DNA of 63,391 nucleotides from contig FN649750.1 in assembly GCA_000310025.1 (NCBI GenBank), positions 315,581 through 378,971 of the forward strand, read 5' to 3'. This DNA is from Ectocarpus siliculosus (lineage: Eukaryota; Sar; Phaeophyceae; Ectocarpales; Ectocarpaceae). The notes below the pieces were generated by a model. The model was not told the DNA's origin. It worked only from the letters and a program-made list of their open reading frames with translations, and made no database searches. The position numbers were made by a program, and so were the translations under genes. Position 1 is the stretch's first letter, and each line of letters opens with the position of its first letter. Positions 45,101 to 53,930 of the stretch are shown one piece after another.

Positions 45101-46702
45101 GTTCAATCTCACGTCCATGGTTTCTGTGGTCCGTCTCCTCTCGGGAGAGGAACGAGGTAGCGTCACTGCGGGTTGCTTTACGGGAGCTGTCTTTCTCATA
45201 ACCTAGGTTTGTTTTCTTATCCGAGTACAACAGTACCGCGGACGACAGGCAAGACACAAACCTCAAGTGGTTGAACAAAACAAGCACTCGCTGTTGCAAA
45301 AAACACTTTGGGCACTGACGGCTGTGGCCGTGGTGCGTGACAGCGACATGAGAGAGGACTCCAGTATCGGAAGGCGTTTGAAACTGCTGTGCCAGTCGAA
45401 GCGGCACCTAAACGCGGTCCAAACCACGGGATCAGTCCCCCGATGCGGAAAGCGAGAGAAGAATGCGGTGCGGCCAATGTATTCTGTACAGGTATCGATG
45501 GATGGCGTTGCTCCCCATACCACACGCCTCGCGGTTGGTTCCATGGTTTATATCATACCGGCCAATGAAAACATGATAATCGGTTGCGTCGAATGTTTGA
45601 CAAGACGAAAGAGTTCAACATACATATGGCTCCTTGCGAGATACAAAGGCAAGTGGGTGCACCACACCCTAAAGCCCCCCCCGTAGCCTTCGAGGCCATC
45701 GCAGCATTTTTTTTTTTTTTTTGTCTTCACTTCTAATCAGCGCTCACAGCACTAGTAGTGCCGTTTACTCCAACCCGTGGTCACACAGAAGCGCCCCTCT
45801 CTACCCTCTACCCTCCTGCGGTACTTTGCCTTCGATTTTTAATGCGAGAAGAGTTCAGCACTCTCTTCCCTCTGTGTACACACGAACTAGCGCTGTCCAC
45901 TACATTATGGCGGATAACGCATGCAGTCGGGCAAGTCAGGTTAGGGTTTTAGGGGTAGGGTCTGCGTAGCCCCTCCCCGTTCTATTTCCTCAATAACCTT
46001 TAATTTTCTCGCGAAGGCACCCCCCTAAAGGCCTCAAATAAGTTACAAGTATGAGCACATCCTCAGGAGGGTAAGTTGAGATTCGATTTCATTCAGGGAG
46101 TCACGCACATCGCCTGGCAAAAACGGACGGGGGGGAACCACAACCCGATTCCGTCGATTGTGACATGTTTCGGGGGTGGAAAATACGCAGCTTACACAGG
46201 GCGTCAGAGAAAAGGCGACCCCGGTTGACGCGTGATGATGTCGGAAGGGAGAGATGTGTGATTGGCGTGATTAAGTGCAAGTGTGTCAAGGTTGTCAGGT
46301 GTGGGGAGTAACGCCGGGAACGGTCCACGGGATGGCGCAAGGCGGACATTCGTTTCTTCCGACTGTACATTACAGCAGTAGTCTACGCCGCATGAACCGT
46401 TGTCCATGTATCTCTTGTGGCGTACATAATTCAATCTAGCTAGACACCTCCGTAAATAACACCTTGCACTGACTCGGTACCGCATTCCTCAGCACGTCGC
46501 AACACGACGCACGTGTCATATGCAGTGCTAATTGATGATGTAGCAGCCAGGCAGCGAGCTGCTGCTGAAGTAATCAAAATCAATACCTGCACACGCCCAA
46601 GTGATTGCACGGCCCGAAGGCATGCAGGCGCTCCTTGCCATCGATCTCTTCGACACACACTACGCAGTGTGTGTGCTCCACGCTTAGGCCCTCCTCCGCC
46701 AT
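36753..46702 (-). CDS. ZNF598: ZNF598/Hel2-type RING E3 ubiquitin ligase, ten exons
   Basis: This family ubiquitylates 40S proteins on collided ribosomes and starts ribosome-associated quality control. Exons in transcript order: 46702-46587, 44840-44739, 43852-43735, 43016-42915, 42058-41978, 41275-41069, 40249-40145, 39730-39647, 39315-38297, 37953-36753. Phases close to 1044 aa. The N-terminal RING is split by intron 1: C13-VV-C16, C32-N-H34, C38, C41, C54-VL-C57. Cys/His zinc fingers follow from about residue 115 to 265 (for example CGVENCPQPKC, CEFCKTRFYD, CHICEKQG, HFLCEEEEC). The long C-terminal part is low complexity (Gly, Ala, Pro) and carries repeated acidic-FP motifs (NFPTLSG, DFPALGG, DFPGLPG, DFPSLPE, DFPGLPM), also a feature of human ZNF598. 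The last two exons end with MAFGFR. The gene is divergent from the SEC14-like gene across 250 bp. Confidence 0.93.
40292..40455 (+). repeat. Perfect 82-bp tandem duplication, ZNF598 intron 6
   Basis: Two identical 82-bp units starting CTGAGGTGTGCGGTGTGCG and ending GTACGTGACGTGATATAC, at 40292 and 40374. I see no mismatch, so it is either very recent or an assembly duplication. Confidence 0.92.
40457..40507 (+). repeat. CT dinucleotide run, ZNF598 intron 6
   Basis: About 25 CT units directly after the 82-bp duplication, continuing into a CT-rich stretch to about 40700. Confidence 0.97.
40819..41039. mobile_element. MITE copy 2, ZNF598 intron 6
   Basis: Arms start ACCGTTACGACACAGATAACA at the left and, as reverse complement, ACCGTAAACGACACAAGATA at the right, sharing the CACACCC-core and CGATTTTCARAGCT block with copy 1. 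The interior lies in the opposite orientation to copy 1. Its right end is 30 bp from the donor of exon 6. Confidence 0.85.
42113..42195 (+). repeat. GACA tetranucleotide array, ZNF598 intron 4
   Basis: About 20 perfect GACA/CAGA units, flanked by related GAGA and GTGT sequence. Antisense frames read Val/Cys/Leu/Ser repeats and are artefacts. Confidence 0.97.
42537..42905 (+). repeat. Minisatellite based on TCTCCGATACCGA-type units, ZNF598 intron 4
   Basis: About 25-30 diverged units of 12-16 bp such as ATCTCCGACCCC and ATCTCCGATACC. The array starts within about 10 bases of the exon 4 donor. Confidence 0.88.
43484..43771 (-). repeat. 144-bp tandem duplication that includes the ZNF598 exon 3 donor
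   Basis: Two copies beginning CCCATCACGGCAGCTGCATG at 43484 and 43628. The right copy contains the true end of exon 3 (sense KKFVRPLQ then GTATAC). The left copy, in the intron, reads AAFVTPLQ then GTATTT, so a fragment of exon plus donor has been duplicated. Confidence 0.8.
44245..44440 (-). mobile_element. LINE 3' end fragment (copy e), ZNF598 intron 2
   Basis: Antisense copy: a G-rich tail, then TCATGTTCTGCACGCC, a CTTTGACCGCGCGTCCTCGAG block, TGTTCCCACAGGACCG and CCTACTTCGCAAAAAAGTG. It ends at a region matching GACAGGA...GGCGGGAAG of the LINE. Confidence 0.8.
44920..45130 (+). repeat. Minisatellite, TTCCATSTGACTTCCATGGTA unit, ZNF598 intron 1
   Basis: Seven or so diverged units of 20-35 bp. 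Minus-strand frames read repeats such as MEVRWK and MEGSTVE and join with exon 2 out of frame, giving a long false ORF. Confidence 0.85.
45706..45905 (-). mobile_element. SINE fragment with T-run (antisense), ZNF598 intron 1
   Basis: Reverse complement of the 3' two thirds of the SINE at 49469: a T-run, then CTTCACTTCTAATCAGCGCT, CCCGTGGTCACACAGAAG, TTCAGCACTC and CTAGCGCTGTCCACTA. The tRNA-like head is missing. Confidence 0.82.
45906..46020 (+). repeat. Dispersed repeat with telomere-like core, copy 1
   Basis: GGATAACGCATGCA, then GGTTAGGGTTTTAGGGGTAGGG, TCTGCGTAGCCCC, TTCTATTTCCTCA and a CTCGCGAAGGC end. Related copies at 51556 and 53794, and the 80-bp tandem at 7472. Confidence 0.75.
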
Positions 46703-46952
46703 GAGTCTGCTGTTGCTGCTGTGTACAGACTACTGCCGTGTGTGCGGGGTGTGTGTGGCCGCATCTCGCCGCTCTCAAGAGAGGCACGCTGGATGAGAAT
46801 CGTCAAGAGGACGGGGGGGGGGCGAGGGATGACAGTTGAGCACACCAGCGCCACCAGGCACCAGGCATGCAAGCCTTGCTGTGCCCGGACAGATTTGTTC
46901 TTGAGACACTGACTGCTGCAGCTGTGCTGTACACGCACTAGATTAGGAAAGC
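46703..46952. promoter_or_regulatory. 250-bp shared promoter between ZNF598 and the SEC14-like gene
   Basis: The two start codons (46702 minus, 46953 plus) are head to head with only 250 bp between. It has a G-run near 46814 and several CACCAGGCA/GCATGC-like words. No clear TATA box. Both 5' UTRs must also fit here unless non-coding first exons exist. Confidence 0.55.
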
Positions 46953-49900
46953 ATGTCTCCAGGGGCCATCACAGATGAGGAAGCGAGCTTGATCAGTCAG
47001 GTCCGCGAGGCTCACTTCCCCAGCGGGACCGAGTCTTATGGGCTGCCACTAGATGATGCCGTGTTGGTGAGGTACCTCCGCGCAAGGGAAGGGAGCATCG
47101 AGAAGGCGGCAGCGATGCTGACAGCTACGTTGGAGTGGAGGCGCGAGTTCGGTTTCCCCGAGGCAAGGCTTGATGGTGCAACATTGCGCAATGCGTTGGG
47201 TGTGTAGGGCTGTGTAACTGCTACTGGTGCTGTGCTGATGTCATCGATGAACGGCAGTTGCATGTACATATGTCCAACTGCTCCCGCTACACCGCTGTAC
47301 ATGTAGGTTGCGTGAGCTTCCGCCACGCCCTGTGCCGATTGCTCCTCCACGACGAAGAGGATGCCGACGCCAAGTGATATATGTCCGGGAAGCTCTCGAC
47401 GGAGACGGTTCCAACGCCGTCGTGTTCGGCACCGCCACATTTTTTGCTGCTCAAAAGCAATCAAGCTTTGAAACCGACCCAGGGGGTGTGGTATCTTACA
47501 ACATACCGTGCCGATGCCGCTCAAATCCAGCTTCTCCTTAGTATTCTATGTACCCGTATTGTAGGTGTTTGATCCGTAGGCCATCGCGAAACACCGCCAA
47601 AGTTGAGCTCCTTCGCCTAGAACGTTACGATGTGTTTGATTGAGTCGCTTAGAAGACAACCACGGCTCGCCCAATAGCGGCGGGAGCCTACAAGTAAATT
47701 ACCCGCTTTCTTCCCCGCAGGCCGCAGGCGGGAAATGAAATTTCTCCGCTTTGTTAAGCACCCGAACCATGGTATTAATTTTCCACACACACACACCCCA
47801 CCTTAGATCCAGCAGCACAACAGCAACACTCTACACCATCTGTACGTTGCACCCAGCACACTACGTATGACGGTCATGGTCGCCCTGAAAAAAGTCGTCT
47901 ATAAATCGATCCAGATTCACTTTGAGCGCAAGTACTTCAATTAGAATAAGCCCAAAACCGCTCATATGTACACGCTTGCGACAGATCGCAAATGCGTCTA
48001 CCTCCGACGAGCGTATCGTAAAATGCCGGATGGTGTTTCCACCTGACCGAAGTTTTTGCCAACAGACAACCCTCGTAATGCGACCCACATCAGCCAGCAC
48101 TTGGCGAGTACACAGCTTGGTGCCCAAGGAGCGTACATATGGTGCCCCATGTCTGGAGCGCTTGAGAGAACCATGTGTTTCCTCCGCATATGGAAATCGC
48201 TTCAGGGGGCGTCCGTGCCAAGACCTATTTTGCGCGTATTCGCATGGTATGTAAAAACAAGTATCGCGTTTTTCCAATAGGGGGCAACACAGGTGACCAG
48301 GGTCTGTTCAAAGGTTCCGGTAGGGTTTCGGACTTGTCCAAGAGCTCTGCAGATACTGTAGGGTTTAGGAAGTGTCACAGAACGGTTACAAAGTAAATCG
48401 CATCCGGACCAGAGGTTGCGGGGAAATGGCATCGAAGCCCTTCATTTTTCAGCACCAGAAAGTTCTCTAACATTCTTGGCACTTTATTTTCATGGTCATC
48501 GCGGACGAAATCACGAAATCGTACATAGTGCCAGGCTGTTGCTCCTCGATTGATGCGTTTGCCCTGCTTCGATAGGCGGTGCGCGCGAACATGTGTCGAC
48601 TCAGTCTCAGGCCAACGCAAACGAACGCTCGTTGCCACACCACAAGACAGTTCGTCAGTGAAGTATGCAGTAATCGCCCGCTAGTTTTGACCGAGGCGGT
48701 TGTTCTTTCTGTAGTTCCTAAGGGTAAGGCCATGAATGGCCGCTAGAATATATAGTTTTTAGTGTAGGGGTCCTTAACCGAGCTCACAAATGTTGTTCAA
48801 GTTCTTTCGACGCTCCATTTTTCGACTCCTAAGTTTTTCGCGCTAACGGTACTCCTGTTGTACACCCAATGTCTGTGCTACAGTCTGTGTGTGCGTTTTT
48901 ATTGTTTGCGTCGACCGCGCTAACCGGCTGACCAATGAAAAGGCGTTAGTTTCAGTGCGGTTGAAAACACAAAACACTTGTAAGTGCCATTAACTGGGAC
49001 GCCGTGAGGGGGCGGCATGGGGGAGGCCGAGCCATTCTCCGGATGAATGTGTTTGTGCGTTCGTCCCATCTGTTCTGGCGCAAGTTTACAGGCCCATCGG
49101 CGTATATACCTGACGTATCAACCGGAGTCACACAATGTCACGCAGAAGCTTGTTTTGTTGGCCCACCTTTCCCCCCTGGGGCGCTTGCCTTGGCTCTTTG
49201 TGTACTAACTACTGCTGAACCAGGTTTTTTCCAAGGAGATGGACGTGATAAGGAAGGAGAACTCAACGGGTAAGAACTACGTGAGCGGTTTCGACAGCCA
49301 CGGCCGGCCGATCCTCGTGCTGAGACCAAGATGTGAAAACACTACCGACCACGACGGAAACATCAAGCACATCGTGTACCAGGTATGTATGACGTCACAC
49401 GTCGTTCTCGGAGATGAAAGGAACCGCAAAAACTTTGCGGAAAAAATCATAATGACTACGTAAACCGGTCGCCCCTGTGGTCTAGTTGGTATCCTCGAAA
49501 GCTTGTAAAGGTCAGGTCAGGGGTTCGAATATCGGCGTAAGTGAGCTTTTCTTGCAAAGCGAGTTTTTCTCTCGCTTCCGCTCTGGCCTAGTGGATAGCG
49601 TTAGTTGGTGTGTACTCAGAGGGAAGTGAGTGCTGAACTTTTCTCGCATGAAAAATCAAAGGCAACGTACCGCAGGAGGGGAGGGTAGAGAGGGGGCCCT
49701 TCTGTGTGGCCACGGGTTGTAGGAAATGGCACTAGTGCTGTGAGCGCTGATTTGAAGTGAAGCAAAAAAAAAAGAAATCAAGGTTGGCACCATTCTGTGT
49801 GTGAACGTGTGAACTGTGTACACCGTAGGTTGCATACGTAAGATATCACACCCCCTGGACCGATGTTCAAAGGTCGATTATTCGGCACGAAAAGCAGTGA

Positions 49901-50869
49901 CGGTGCTGAAAAAATGCACCGTTGGAACCGTCTCATCGAGAGCTTTCCGCAAACGCATCCTTTATTTTCGGCATCCTCTTCGTCGTGGAGTAATCGAGCT
50001 TTGAAAATCGTTCGAGACGGTGTGGTATCTTCCGTCATACAACCTACGGGACTGCTGTACTGCTGTACACGCGTCAAGTCTCTTTGTACCCAAAGAGCGA
50101 CACTAGAAGTTCAAAGAATGACCGATCCTCTGTGATCGTCTGGTCCTCTGTGATCGTCTGTTTTGGCTCTCGTTGAGCAGTCTGCGAAAACCCCACGCCA
50201 GAGATGTTGGATGCCGGCATGCCATAGTAGTCGCCCACTGCACGCAATGCCTTGTGCCGCTGTTTTCATCCACCACTGCTATCGCTGCCGGTTGGACTCT
50301 TCATACTACCTGACCCAGGGTCTGCTCTATGGTTGTGAAATGGTCTCGCAGAAGATGACCGCTAGAATTTCATGGCTGGATGTACGAACAACGACGTACA
50401 CCTCCGATCAAGATTGGGATTCCCGTTGTGTCTCGCGTAGTGCGAGCCCTGCGCATTAACTATATTTTTTCCCTTGCCTTTGTATTTACACAATAACGAC
50501 CGCGGTTGTCTTGGTACTACTGCGACTGCTGTACTCGAAACGCGCGAGGGCAGTCTTGGCGACGACACACATCCTGTGCCATGTCCTTTTGTGTCATGCA
50601 TTATGCAAGCCCTGCGCATTACCCAGCTGTTCCCCCCTGCCTTTCATTCTCCATTACGACCGCGGTTCTCTTCGTATTACTACTTCCACTACTACTGCTA
50701 ACTACGCCGAGCCCTGCGCGCTAACCATCTATTTCCCCTGCGGTTCTATCTTCGTAACGACCTCGTTTGTCTCAATACTACTACTACTACTGCAACTACT
50801 ACTACTGCAACTACTACTACTGCAACTACTACTACTGCAACTACTACTACTGCAACTACTACTACTGCA

Positions 50870-50902
<33 letters not shown>

Positions 50903-52466
50903 GTAGTTGGAACGCACGAGGGCTATCTTGCAGAGGACGTCCGACGGTTTGGGCAAGGCCTGCGTAATCATCGACTACGTCGGCTTCACTCTCCGGAACG
51001 CCCCGAAGATGAAGACAAGCATGGCGACCCTCAACATCCTGCAGAACCACTACCCGGAGACGCTCGGACAGGCGTTCTTCATCTCGCCGCCCGTCGTCTT
51101 CAAGGGCTTCTGGAAGGCGAGGAAGCTCTGTATCCTGTAGTTAGTTTTGGAAAGCCGCTATTGTTGTAACTTTTCCGTTAAACCTCCGGCTGCCTTTTTC
51201 TCGGCTATTGAAGCCGAAATCAAACCACTAGACTATTAGTCAGCCGCCGTTGTATGCGACGTTAAACCTCCTATAGTAGCCTATCTTCCTTGTATTTTCC
51301 TCGGCTATTGAAGCCGGCATCAAACCATTAGATTCCATAGCCAGCGCATGTTTGATTTCCGCTTCGGGTCCGAATGACCCGGGCGAAGCACGGCGAAAAA
51401 CCCACGAGCTCCCCGCCTTCCGATGGCCGGTACTAACAAAGAATAGACGGTGCACACGCTACTTAAGCGACACGCGTTATGATCGGCGATGCAAGGTATC
51501 TTGTACCCTATTGCTCTTGAGTGGCCTTCGCAGGTTTTTCGTCTTAAGCAAACATGGTGGATAAAGCATGCAATCGGGGAAGTTAGGTTAGGGGTAGGGG
51601 TAGGGTTATAGAATATTGTCTGCGTCCCCCCTCCCTGTACTATTCCCTCATTCAATTATTAATTGCGCGAAGGCGGTCCTTGCTCTTTGGGCCCGCTCGC
51701 ATGCGTCACGACGCGTTGTTTTTTTCCGCGGCTTGTTTAGGTGATCTACCCGTTTATCGACAAGGACACCAAGGAGAAGTTTACCTTTGTTCCGGGCAGC
51801 GCGACATCGCCGGCCGCGCAAGAGGTCCTCGCCAAGAACTTTGACATGGATGTGCTCGAGGAGGTGATTTGGCAGCCATCTGTTATTCTGTATCGCCTCC
51901 AAAGTAGATGCATGCACTGACGAATTAGCGAGAGGAAAATGGTGTGGTTGGTTCTGAAATTTGTTCTTGGTTTGCTTGGGTTGTTTTCCGCGAGCGATCT
52001 GGTCTTCCTGGTCTGTCCCGAGGATGCACTGCTCAGATGCCGATACGAGAGCAACAAGCACCTCTCTCGTCCCTCTCCTCTCCTGGCCCACCTTCCTTGC
52101 CTCATGGTTTTCGCGTTACCGCCTACTGCTGCATACTCGTTTCGCTGCCCACATCCTCAGACGTACGATTACATCCCGCCACTAAGAGGCCTTTGACCCC
52201 CTTTTGCAGGAGCCACTTGTGGCAAGGTAGAAGGGCCGATTGGCCATCGGTGATCGGTCCTGTGGGGACAATGCTCCGCGCTCTCGTGGTCAATGGTCTA
52301 ACCGCTAGGGCGTGCTAAACATGACTACCCCCCCCCCCCCGCTCTGCAGGGAATCGGAGGAAAGTACGCAACAAAGTTTGACTCCTCGATCTACCTGGCG
52401 GCGCCGTTGGATCAAGACTACCGGGAAGCCCTCTTGCTAACAAATTCAGGAACAGGGGCCAGCTAA
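46953..52466 (+). CDS. SEC14/CRAL-TRIO lipid-transfer protein, five exons
   Basis: Cytosolic proteins of this family bind and transfer phosphatidylinositol or other lipids. Exons: 46953-47201, 49224-49382, 50907-51116, 51741-51863, 52350-52466, all phase 0, giving 285 aa. The CRAL-TRIO N region is LVRYLRAREGSIEKAAAML with TLEWRREFGFP (residues about 39-70). The lipid-binding domain starts with ENSTGKNYVSGFDSHGRP and RPRCENTTDHDG. It continues with ACVIIDYVGF, MATLNILQNHYPETLG, FFISPPVVFKGFWK and VIYPFIDKDTKEKF, all typical. The C terminus is short (SIYLAAPLDQDYREA). The exon 3 donor appears to be GC (TGGAAG then GCGAGG), which restores FWKVIYPF. The exon 1 end is the least certain point. Introns contain two MITEs, a SINE and a LINE tail. 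Confidence 0.88.
47305..47512. mobile_element. MITE copy 3, SEC14-like intron 1
   Basis: The interior (TCCACGACGAAGAGGATGC, then ACGGTTCCAACGCCGTCG) matches copy 1 in the same orientation. The right arm, CCAGGGGGTGTGGTATCTTA, is clear. The left arm is strongly diverged (starting near GTAGGTTGCGTGAG), so this copy is probably old. Confidence 0.75.
49469..49776 (+). mobile_element. tRNA-derived SINE, nearly complete copy, SEC14-like intron 2
   Basis: The 5' head resembles a tRNA: TGGTCTAGTTGG fits a Pol III A box and GGTTCGAATAT a B box about 40 bases later. A second A-box-like word, TGGCCTAGTGGATAGCG, follows near 49586. The unrelated body contains GTACCGCAGGAGG, CCCTTCTGTGTGGCC and GAGCGCTGATTTGAAGTGAAG, and the element ends in an A-run of about ten. 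Antisense or partial copies at 35253, 45706, 61072 and 62705 share the body, which defines it as a family. Confidence 0.8.
49823..50049. mobile_element. MITE copy 4, SEC14-like intron 2
   Basis: Left arm ACCGTAGGTTGCATACGTAA then GATATCACACCCCCTGG. The right arm, reverse-complemented, is CCCGTAGGTTGTATGACGGA then AGATACCACACC. The interior lies opposite to copy 1 (TGGAACCGTCTC). The outer arm sequence pairs it with copy 3 rather than with copies 1 and 2. Confidence 0.85.
50775..50905 (+). repeat. ACT trinucleotide / 18-bp compound repeat ending at an acceptor
   Basis: Units of (ACT)4-GCA, about six in number, then a pure TAC/ACT run that ends in ACTGTAG, the 3' splice site of SEC14-like exon 3 (exon starts 50907). 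Confidence 0.92.
51556..51677 (+). repeat. Dispersed repeat with telomere-like core, copy 2
   Basis: GGATAAAGCATGCAATCGGG, GGTTAGGGGTAGGGGTAGGG, GTCTGCGTCCCCCCTCCC, CTATTCCCTCATT and a GCGCGAAGGC end, in SEC14-like intron 3. Confidence 0.78.
52190..52340 (+). mobile_element. LINE 3' end fragment (copy f) abutting the exon 5 acceptor
   Basis: Starts near AGGAGCCACTTGTGGCAAGG, passes ATTGGCCATCGGTGATCGG, CCTGTGGGGACAATG and GTGGTCAATGGTCTAACCGC, and ends AACATGACTA plus 14 C. Only GCTCTGCAG separates the C-tail from the exon 5 start at 52350. Confidence 0.88.
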
Positions 52467-53793
52467 CTCTGTGCCGTGACGTTTGACGAGCCTTACAGCG
52501 ACGGGTGGCGCGGGACCCTGCGTTTTCGGTTAGCGACGGGTGGGGTCGGGCCCTGGTCTCGGAGAAAGGGCACGGTGGCCGCCTGCCTCAAAAAGTAACA
52601 TTCCTGGACAATTCTGTGGCCACATTTTTGGTGATCACGCCGCATCACTTTTCAGCCAACGTGGTCATTAAACTGATCAAACAGCACAGTTGGAACACGA
52701 GTGGCTTGTCGGTGGCAATTGAGGACGTGTGTGTGGAGTCAGTTCAGTAATATTGCTGACGAAGGTGCTGCTATTAGTTTGGGCGGAAGAGCTGCGGTTA
52801 CTACCTGTACGTTACCGCCTCGACTTTCGGTCAGAGCGCGGATTTGGGTGTTTGAGCGGGGTGGCCAACGTGGTGTTTACCTAGCTTCCGTCGTGAGCAA
52901 GGTCGGTCTGAAGCTTGTTCAGGCCTTGAGTTTGGCTCTTCGTTTGTGAAGCGTCACACGTTGCGCCGCCGATTTTCTCAAATAGGAACGTAAGGAGTGT
53001 TGGGTGTTTTTGACCTTTTTTGTTTTCCTCGGTGAGTGAACCCGAGGCCTGCATAATGTACAGCAAGTGAGGGAGATGATTTTTTCCAGTCAATGCGTGT
53101 GTGTTTAGATTTAAGGGTCTTGAGCGTGTGCGATTTAGTTTGGTTGCTTTCTGAGCAGTGTTGCTTGTGAACAAAACGGCATGGGACCGTTGGGCGTTCG
53201 TTGTAGGCGGCTTGATCAGCGGTGCCTCCTGGCGCCATATTAGCAACGATTTCCTGAGTGACAGACGTACGATGTTTTATGTTTTCATGTTTGGGATCTG
53301 GTTTTGGCTACACAGAGGAAATCGTATCGTTTCTTCGTATGTTTGCAGTATGTGGCAACTCGATCAATCTTTTGTACGCCAAACGTTGGATACATGTAAT
53401 TTATCATTTGTAGATTTGGAAGATTCTAGTGTCTGCTTTGCGTGAGTAATTTCGGGGTTTGGCTTCGATTGGGCGCGAAGAGACTTGTAACTTAGTAGTT
53501 GGGGTCAGTGTTGGTCCTCTCTGCTGCAAGTTAATTTTGACCCATGTATTTTTTTGTTTGGACCAAGTCGTGACCACCTCCTTAGCCACTTCGAGCTCCC
53601 ATCAGGTTCCTCCCATGGCGGGCGTGCTCGTATTTCACATGTTCCTTGCTCTCCAGAACGTTGTGGCCCGGGGGAGAGACAGACGACGTTCGTCGAAGGT
53701 GCCTGGTGTTGCTTGCCAAGCAACCGACATCTCCTATTCGTTGCAAAGCGCAGGCGGTGTGCCCAGTAGCCTTCGAAGGGTTTTTCATGTCGG

Positions 53794-53930
53794 ATAAAGC
53801 ATGCAAAGGGGGAAACAGTTGGGTTTAGGGTTAGGGAATAGAGTCTGCGTACCCCCTCCCTGTTCTATGTCCTCAAAAACTGAATTATTTTTTCCTCATT
53901 AACTTAATTTCTGGCGAAAAGGCGGTCCAG
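53794..53930 (+). repeat. Dispersed repeat with telomere-like core, copy 3
   Basis: GGATAAAGCATGCAAAGGGG, GGGTTTAGGGTTAGGG, GTCTGCGTACCCCCTCCC, TTCTATGTCCTCA and a GGCGAAAAGGCGG end. Confidence 0.78.

Noticed and set aside
44280-45407. 375-codon minus-strand open frame
   Set aside because: It passes through the RING exon in the wrong frame and otherwise reads a minisatellite and antisense LINE tail.
47241-47524. Short frames around 47.3 kb as an alternative SEC14-like exon
   Set aside because: They lie within MITE copy 3.
49469-49545. A functional tRNA gene
   Set aside because: The A and B boxes are present but the acceptor and T stems do not pair well, and the sequence continues into a repeated body with a poly-A tail, so it is a SINE head.
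50775-50905. CRISPR-like regular repeat
   Set aside because: The units are trinucleotide-based with no unique spacers, and the context is a eukaryotic intron.
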